From contig JBBSML010000009.1 of the NCBI GenBank assembly GCA_038233215.1, forward strand, positions 1 through 64,000: a DNA stretch of 64,000 nucleotides, in the 5' to 3' direction. The DNA comes from JACDBZ01 sp038233215. GTDB lineage: Bacteria > Chloroflexota > Limnocylindria > QHBO01. Both the position numbers and the translations under genes were made by a program. This document shows, in pieces, positions 59,073 through 64,000 of the stretch. A model generated the notes under the pieces. The model ran no database searches and was not told where the DNA came from. It saw nothing but the letters and a program-made list of their open reading frames with translations. Numbering within the stretch: position 1 is the stretch's first letter; each line of letters opens with the position of its first letter.

Positions 59073-60239
59073 ATGACCGATACCATCACTCGCGGTGCGG
59101 CGAACCAGGCCGGCGCGATTCTCAACAAGAACGCGGCTGCCGAGGCTCAGGACTTCCTCCCACTCAAGGGCATCGACCACGTCGAATTCTGGGTCGGCAA
59201 CGCCAAGCAGGCGGCGCATTACTACCGCGCCCTGTGGGGTTTCACGCCGGTGGCGTACGCCGGGCTCGAGACCGGTGTACGGGATCGGTCCAGCTTCGTG
59301 ATGGTCCAGAACGACATTCGGTTCGTGTTCACCGCGCCGATCTCACCCAACGGCGAGATCGCCGAACACGTGGCGCGCCGTGGTGACGGGGTGCATGACA
59401 TCGCATTCGCGGTGGACGACGTCGAGAGCGCCTGGCGCGAGACGACCTCGCGCGGGGCGGTCAGCGCGTTGGAGCCGACCGAGCTGGAGGGCAAGAAGGG
59501 GACCCTGCGCCGCTCCGCCATTCACACCTACGGCGAGGTGCTCCACTCGTTCGTGGATCGTTCCGACTATCACGGCACCTTCGCACCGGGGTACCACAGG
59601 ATCACGGAACCGGCACCGTCGGCGACGGGTCAGATCCTGCTCGAGGTCGACCATTGCGTCGGCAACGTGGGGCTCGGCGACATGAATCGGTTCGTCGACT
59701 TTTACAAAAACGTGCTCGGCTTCGCCCAGCTCATCCACTACGACGACAAGGTCATCCACACCGACTATTCGGCGCTGATGAGCAAGGTCATGACGAACGG
59801 GAACGGCCGCATCAAGTTCCCGATCAACGAGCCCGCGGCCGGCAAGAAGAAGAGCCAGATCCAGGAGTTCCTCGACTACTACGGCACCGCCGGGACCCAG
59901 CACATCGCATTGCGCACCGACGACATCGTCGGCACGGTGCGGACGCTGCGGGAGCGCGGTATCGAATTTCTGGGCATGCCGCACGCCTACTACGAGTCCC
60001 TGCCCGACCGGGTCGGCGACGTTGGTGTGCCGATGAACACGCTCGAGGAGCTCGGCATCGAGGCCGATCGCGACGAGGAGGGCTATCTCCTCCAGATCTT
60101 CACGCGCCCCGTGCAGGATCGGCCGACCTTCTTCTTCGAGATCATCGAGCGCCACGGATCGCGCGGCTTCGGGGTCGGCAACTTCAAGGCGCTCTTCGAG
60201 GCGATCGAGATCGAGCAAGCCCGGCGCGGCAACCTCTAG
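59073..60239 (+). CDS. hppD: 4-hydroxyphenylpyruvate dioxygenase
   Basis: 388 aa. Fe(II)-dependent VOC dioxygenase turning 4-hydroxyphenylpyruvate into homogentisate, the committed step of tyrosine breakdown. Iron ligands are visible: His in LLEVDHCVGNVGLGDM, His in GTAGTQHIALRTDDIV and Glu in RPTFFFEIIERHGSRGFG. The N-terminal VOC half (GIDHVEFWVGNAKQAAHYYR, ALWGFTPVAY) and the PINEPAAGKKKSQIQEFLDY segment are typical. Length matches. No homogentisate dioxygenase is in the window. Confidence 0.95.
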   Translation: MTDTITRGAANQAGAILNKNAAAEAQDFLPLKGIDHVEFWVGNAKQAAHYYRALWGFTPVAYAGLETGVRDRSSFVMVQNDIRFVFTAPISPNGEIAEHVARRGDGVHDIAFAVDDVESAWRETTSRGAVSALEPTELEGKKGTLRRSAIHTYGEVLHSFVDRSDYHGTFAPGYHRITEPAPSATGQILLEVDHCVGNVGLGDMNRFVDFYKNVLGFAQLIHYDDKVIHTDYSALMSKVMTNGNGRIKFPINEPAAGKKKSQIQEFLDYYGTAGTQHIALRTDDIVGTVRTLRERGIEFLGMPHAYYESLPDRVGDVGVPMNTLEELGIEADRDEEGYLLQIFTRPVQDRPTFFFEIIERHGSRGFGVGNFKALFEAIEIEQARRGNL

Positions 60240-60245
60240 GTCCGC

Positions 60246-60251
60246 TAGCAT
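60246..60251 (+). promoter_or_regulatory. -10 box of proS
   Basis: TAGCAT, 9 nt before the ATG at 60261. Confidence 0.45.
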
Positions 60252-60260
60252 CGGTCCTTC

Positions 60261-61697
60261 ATGAGCACGAACAAGCTGCCGTCGCAGACCGACGATTTTC
60301 CGGCCTGGTACAACGAGGTCGTAAAGCGGGCCGAGCTCGCCGAGCATGGTCCGGCCAAGGGCTCGATGATCATCAAGCCGCACGGCTACGCGATCTGGGA
60401 GCTGACGCAGCGCGCGCTCGACGACCGCTTCAAAGCGACGGGTCACGAGAACCTCTACTTCCCCCTCCTCATCCCTATGAGCCTCCTCCAGCAGGAGGCC
60501 GATCACGTCGAGGGCTTCGCGCCGCAGGTTGCCGTCGTCACGCATGGAGGCGGCCAGAAGCTCGAGGAACCGCTAGCCGTCCGCCCGACCTCGGAGGCGA
60601 TCATCTGGAGCACGTACAAGCGCTGGATCCAGAGCTATCGCGACCTGCCGCTGCTGTACAACCAGTGGAGCAACATCGTGCGCTGGGAGATGCGCACGCG
60701 CCTCTTCCTGCGCACCTCCGAGTTCCTGTGGCAGGAGGGCCACACCGCCCACGCGACCAGCGCCGAGGCACGGGAGGAGGCGCTACGCATGCTCGAGGTA
60801 TACCGCGAGGTCGCGGAAGACGTCCTGGCGATACCGGTCCACAAGGGACGCAAGTCGGCCGGTGAACGATTCCCCGGCGCTGTGGAGACATATCCGATCG
60901 AGGGCCTCATGCTTGACGGCAAGGCGCTCCAGTGCGGGACCAGCCACTTCCTTGGCCAGAACTTCGGGAAGGCCTACGATGTGACCTTCATCAACGCCGA
61001 GGGCACTTCCGAGCACGCCTGGGGAACCTCCTGGGGCTTCACCACCCGCATGATCGGCGGCACCATCATGGCCCACGGCGACGACGCCGGCCTGCGCCTG
61101 CCACCCGCGGTTGCGCCCATCCAAGTCGCCATCGTGCCGATCCATCGATCCGAAGACGAACGCGCCGCGGTGCTGAGCGTCGCCGAGAAGCTGCGATCCG
61201 ACCTTGCCGCGGCGGGCATCCGTGTGCGTCTAGATGATCGCGAGCAACACCGGCCGGGCTACAAGTTTGCCGAGTGGGAGCTCAAGGGCGTGCCGGTCCG
61301 GATCGAGCTCGGACCGCGCGACGTGGCCGCCGACCGCGTGGTGATCGTCAGCCGCCTGGGCGGTGACAAGGAAGAGGTCGCCATTGCGAAGGTGGCGGGC
61401 GGGATGGCCGCGCGCCTCGCATCGGTCCAACAGGCGCTCTTCGCGGATGCACGTGCCTACCGCGACGCGAACACGCACGAGATCAGCTCATTCGACGCGT
61501 TCGCGACGGGCCTCGAGGCGGAGGGCGGCTTCTGGGTCGGCGCATGGTGCGGCGATGGCGCCTGCGAGGCCGAGATCAGCACCAAGACGAAGGCGACCAT
61601 CCGCTTCCTGCCCATCGAGCCGACGGATCCCGGCGCCGTCTGCATGCACTGCGGCAAGCCCGGCGTCGACATCGCGACCTGGGCTCGAGCGTACTGA
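60261..61697 (+). CDS. proS: prolyl-tRNA synthetase, archaeal/eukaryote-like type
   Basis: 478 aa. Class II synthetase without the bacterial insertion domain: motif 2 region RTSEFLWQEGHTAHATSAEA, the ENLYFPLLIP dimer/ATP segment, LAVRPTSEAIIWSTYKRWIQ, AHGDDAGLRLPPAVAPIQVA (motif 3) and a C-terminal zinc-type domain with four Cys (WCGDGACEAE and VCMHCGKPG). This short form ending in a Tyr (WARAY) is the ProS type 3 group. The start follows a TAGCAT box by 9 nt. A VOC gene and threonine dehydratase follow closely. Confidence 0.95.
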   Translation: MSTNKLPSQTDDFPAWYNEVVKRAELAEHGPAKGSMIIKPHGYAIWELTQRALDDRFKATGHENLYFPLLIPMSLLQQEADHVEGFAPQVAVVTHGGGQKLEEPLAVRPTSEAIIWSTYKRWIQSYRDLPLLYNQWSNIVRWEMRTRLFLRTSEFLWQEGHTAHATSAEAREEALRMLEVYREVAEDVLAIPVHKGRKSAGERFPGAVETYPIEGLMLDGKALQCGTSHFLGQNFGKAYDVTFINAEGTSEHAWGTSWGFTTRMIGGTIMAHGDDAGLRLPPAVAPIQVAIVPIHRSEDERAAVLSVAEKLRSDLAAAGIRVRLDDREQHRPGYKFAEWELKGVPVRIELGPRDVAADRVVIVSRLGGDKEEVAIAKVAGGMAARLASVQQALFADARAYRDANTHEISSFDAFATGLEAEGGFWVGAWCGDGACEAEISTKTKATIRFLPIEPTDPGAVCMHCGKPGVDIATWARAY

Positions 61698-61714
61698 TCG
61701 ATGGAGGAGGAGGC

Positions 61715-62088
61715 ATGACCAACGCGATCACGAAGATGAGCTGGTGGGAGATCCCGGTGCCGGATCTGGATGACGCCAAGCGGTTCTACGGCGAGGTTTT
61801 CGGGTGGACCTTCGATCCCTTCGGTGAAGATTACTTTGCTGTCATCGGGCCGGATGGCAACATGCTGGGCGGTATCTCCTGGCTGCCGAAGACAAGCTCG
61901 GAAACGGCGTGCGCATCACCTTCGACACCGATGACCTCGAAGGCGCGCTGGATCGGGTGACTGCGGCAGGCGGCACGGTCGTGAGCCAGCGCACCGAGAT
62001 CGGCGGCGACATGGGCTGGTGGGCAGCCTTCACCGACCCGGCGGGCCGATGGATCGGATTCGCGACGGATCGACCGCTCGGCGCATGA
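61715..62088 (+). pseudogene. VOC-family gene with a single-base frameshift
   Basis: ATG at 61715 with GGAGGAGGAGG just upstream. The first frame gives a VOC N-terminal half (MSWWEIPVPDLDDAKRFYGE, VFGWTFDPFGEDYFAVIGPD, GNMLGGISWLP) and then runs into non-homologous residues, stopping at 61960. From about 61888 the other frame continues the same fold: EDKLGNGVRITFDTDDLEGA, then GGTVVSQRTEIGGDMGWWAA and FTDPAGRWIGFATDRPLGA, ending in TGA at 62086-62088, which overlaps the next ATG. Restoring one G in CTGCCGAAG would repair a gene of about 124 codons. It is either a fresh mutation or a sequencing/assembly error. Confidence 0.8.
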
Positions 62089-63056
62089 ACACCATCCTTG
62101 CCCCGCACATCGTCTCCATCGAGGAGATTCGGGAGGCAGCCGACCGCATCCGCGCCGTGGCCACCCGGACTCCGCTGCTGCAATGGGACGACACCACCTG
62201 GCTCAAGCCGGAGTCGCTCCAGCCGGTCGGCGCGTTCAAGATGCGCGGCGCCTACAACAAGGTCGCTTCATTGACCGATGCGGAACGCGCGCGGGGCGTG
62301 GTGACCTACTCATCCGGCAATCACGCTCAGGCGGTGGCCCGCGCGGCACGCTTGCTGGGCGCGGCGGCCGTCATCTGCATGCCGGAGAACGCGCCCAAGG
62401 TGAAGGTGGATGGCGTCCTGCGCGACGGCGCCGAGATTGTCACGACCGGCAACGACTCGGAGGAGCGCCATCGGCGCGCGCTGCAGCTCGTCGAGGAACG
62501 AGGCCTCGTGATGGTGGAACCGTACGACGACCCCGCCATCATCGCCGGTCAGGGAACCTGCGGACTGGAGATCGTCGAAGATCTGCCGGAAGTAACGAGC
62601 GTGCTCGTGCCGGTGTCCGGCGGCGGATTGTCGTCCGGCGTGGCAACGGCCGCAAAGGCGCTGGTCCCGCGCGCGCGGGTGATCGGCGTCGAGCCTGAGC
62701 TTGCGGCAGATGCAAAGGAGTCGCTCGAGCGCGGCGAGATCGTGCACTGGACCGCGGATCAGACGGTGCGGACCATGGCGGACGGGCTGCGTACGAATTC
62801 CCTCGGACCACTACCGTTCGAACACCTGCGCCGTTTCATGGACGAGATCGTCACCGTCAGCGAAAGCGAGATTGCCGACGCGATGCGTCAGCTCGCCCGC
62901 CGCGCACGCCTGGTGGTGGAGCCGTCGGGCGCGGCCTCCATGGCAGCCCATCTCGCTGATCGTGCGCCACGCGTGAACGGCGACGACGCGCGGGTGGTGA
63001 TCATCTCCGGCGGCAACGTCGACCCGGAGCTCTTCGTGCGCATCCTGGCGGGGTAG
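62085..63056 (+). CDS. PLP-dependent threonine/serine dehydratase
   Basis: 323 aa from the ATG at 62085 (ATGA overlap with the VOC frame). Fold-type II PLP enzyme: PLP lysine in PVGAFKMRGAYNKV, SSGNHAQAVARAARLLG, phosphate loop VPVSGGGLSSGVATA and VVEPSGAASMAAHL near the end. It deaminates threonine to 2-oxobutyrate (or serine to pyruvate). There is no regulatory ACT domain, so it fits the catabolic TdcB or serine-racemase-like group rather than biosynthetic IlvA. Confidence 0.88.
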   Translation: MNTILAPHIVSIEEIREAADRIRAVATRTPLLQWDDTTWLKPESLQPVGAFKMRGAYNKVASLTDAERARGVVTYSSGNHAQAVARAARLLGAAAVICMPENAPKVKVDGVLRDGAEIVTTGNDSEERHRRALQLVEERGLVMVEPYDDPAIIAGQGTCGLEIVEDLPEVTSVLVPVSGGGLSSGVATAAKALVPRARVIGVEPELAADAKESLERGEIVHWTADQTVRTMADGLRTNSLGPLPFEHLRRFMDEIVTVSESEIADAMRQLARRARLVVEPSGAASMAAHLADRAPRVNGDDARVVIISGGNVDPELFVRILAG

Positions 63057-63074
63057 TTGCGCGATCCGCTCCGA

Positions 63075-63250
63075 CCGCCGCTCAGCGGCGCCACCCCGCA
63101 CGAGGCAGATACCGGGATGGCTGCCGCGTCCCCCGGTCACCAATTGAGCTGCTGAGCGGCGCAATGCCGACCCGGGCAGGCGGATCACCAGGCCCGGCAG
63201 TCCCGTGCGTGGTCCACTGGCTCAGTCAGCGCCGTTCAGCGGCGCCGACG
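63075..63250. repeat. short diverged intergenic repeat
   Basis: Three related blocks CTCAGCGGCGCC (63081), CTGAGCGGCGCA (63152) and TTCAGCGGCGCC (63235), spaced 71 and 83 bp, each continue with a C/G-rich segment; the first two share a GGCAG about 15 nt further on. The inverted pair TGAGCTGCTGAGCGGC (about 63145) and GCCGCTGAGCAGCTCA (about 63278) has one mismatch. No gene is visible in 63057-63271. Confidence 0.45.
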
Positions 63251-63271
63251 GGCAATCCCAGGCGCCCGCGA

Positions 63272-64000
63272 TCAGCCGCCGCTGAGCAGCTCAACGGCCC
63301 GGTCAAGCTGCGGATCATCGCCACCCAACGGATCCTCGGGCGAGGCGACGATCACGTCAGGGGCGATCCCGTCGGGCGCCGCGGAATTGTGCTCGGGCGT
63401 GAACCATCGGTCGGTGGTGATGCGCAGGCCGCCGCCGTTCGGCAGGTCGTTCCAGATCTGGACGGTGTTCTTGCCGAAGGTCGGCTCCCCAAGGATGGTC
63501 GCGCGGCCATTCTCCTGTAACGCCGCCGCGACGATCTCCGACGCGGAAGCGGACCCCTCGTCAACCAGCACGACCACGGAAATCGCATCGGTCTGGGCAA
63601 GGCCGCCCGGCTCCGATTCCCAGCGCTGCACATCCTCACCGGACTCGACGGTGAAGAGCAGCTCGCCGGGCGCCACGAACTCGCTGGCGATGCCCTGCGC
63701 GGTGACGATGAATCCACCGGGATTGCCGCGCAGATCGAACACGAGCGAGGTGGCGCCCTGCTCGAGCAAGGCCCCGAGCTCCTCACGGAAGAGGCCCGTG
63801 GCACGATCGGTGAATGTCGTCAGCCGGATGTAGCCGATGCCATCTGAGAGGATCTCGGCCTCAACCTCGCGAAGGTCGATCACCGCGCGCGTGATGGTGA
63901 TATCGAGCTCCTCGTCGTCGCGGTCGACGGTGAGCGTGACATCGGTCCCGGCTTCGCCACGAACCTCGAAAACCAGTGAGCTGACCGACTCACCGACCGT
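63272..64000 (-). CDS. S41 family C-terminal processing peptidase (5' end outside window)
   Basis: The frame is open to the right edge; 242 codons are visible. The end of a PDZ domain (SVSSLVFEVRGEAGTDVTLT) is followed by the tail-specific protease domain: GYIRLTTFTDRATGLFREEL, SLVFDLRGNPGGFIVTAQGI, catalytic Ser in VLVDEGSASASEIVAAALQE and catalytic Lys in TFGKNTVQIWNDLPNGGGLR. This Ser/Lys pair and order are those of CtpA/Prc proteases, which trim or destroy exported proteins outside the membrane. The signal region is beyond the window. Confidence 0.92.
   Translation of the reverse strand, partial: TVGESVSSLVFEVRGEAGTDVTLTVDRDDEELDITITRAVIDLREVEAEILSDGIGYIRLTTFTDRATGLFREELGALLEQGATSLVFDLRGNPGGFIVTAQGIASEFVAPGELLFTVESGEDVQRWESEPGGLAQTDAISVVVLVDEGSASASEIVAAALQENGRATILGEPTFGKNTVQIWNDLPNGGGLRITTDRWFTPEHNSAAPDGIAPDVIVASPEDPLGGDDPQLDRAVELLSGG

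Overview
The window is GC-rich (roughly two thirds G+C), densely packed with genes on both strands, and has no rRNA, tRNA, CRISPR array, insertion sequence or phage gene that I can recognise. Gene content fits an aerobic, amino-acid-using, monoderm heterotroph: sortase-type surface proteins, an F420/flavin luciferase-like oxidoreductase, archaeal-type ProS, ThyX, an ECF-type vitamin/nucleoside transporter, NarL-type signalling, and many start codons placed 6-9 nt behind a TANNNT box (leaderless transcription). A Chloroflexota lineage (Limnocylindria-like) is my best guess, an actinobacterium-like lineage the alternative; this is inference from style, not from a marker gene.

Layout. 1-6300: two LPxT(A/S)-anchored surface proteins (one cut by the window edge, one of 1589 aa built of DUF11-type repeats), each followed by strong hairpins, then diverged ~145-bp intergenic repeats. 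6025-9215 (minus): threonine-to-glycine pathway (tdh, kbl) followed by an overlapping ECF sigma factor and a short partner. 9533-13631: membrane protein, NarL-type two-component pair, lipoprotein, methyltransferase. 13940-19363: P5C dehydrogenase, DUF4288 protein, pyrD, a VapBC pair tucked behind pyrD with its own palindromic operator, small membrane protein, GABA-type aminotransferase. 19364-19841: a tandem ~150-bp repeat without genes. 19842-23376 (minus): LysM-deacetylase lipoprotein, Lon-N protein, aldehyde dehydrogenase. 23526-26491: PRC-barrel protein, C39-like secreted protein with a propeller-like lipoprotein. 26494-34899: mostly minus strand (fumC, DUF309, LLM oxidoreductase, patD-type dehydrogenase, cobalamin adenosyltransferase, MIP18 protein, PIG-L deacetylase), with a GH13 glucosidase divergently placed. 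34980-39890: degenerate GGDEF protein, thyX, Ktr/Trk potassium uptake pair. 39887-41652 (minus): rhodanese and CsaA. 42529-50301: leucine/isovalerate catabolism (mccB, liuC, mccA, hmgL) interleaved with unrelated genes. 50309-54859: nucleoside hydrolase plus a complete ECF transporter. 54894-64000: Nudix, inositol phosphatase, TIGR02587/02588 pair, purine nucleoside phosphorylase, hppD, proS, a frameshifted VOC gene, threonine dehydratase and the end of an S41 protease.

How it works together. Several modules degrade amino acids and amines to central metabolites: threonine (tdh-kbl, dehydratase), proline/glutamate semialdehyde (P5CDH), putrescine/GABA (patD, gabT), tyrosine (hppD), leucine (mcc-liuC-hmgL). 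Nucleoside salvage is represented by the hydrolase, the ECF transporter beside it and the phosphorylase.

Most notable. (1) mccA carries an in-frame N-terminal excisionase/BldC-like helix-turn-helix, and immediately behind it lies a 36-codon PIN-toxin remnant made only of the first and last pieces of the fold; together they look like a toxin-antitoxin locus that now brackets a metabolic gene. (2) About 20 genes share the TANNNT-(6-9 nt)-start arrangement, which also decides many start codons. (3) VapB has a perfect 16-bp palindrome spanning its -10 box and start codon. (4) Two loci carry related ~145-150-bp intergenic repeats. (5) Two enzymes have altered active-site motifs (GGDEF to DSDGL; deacetylase TFDDG to TFDMG).
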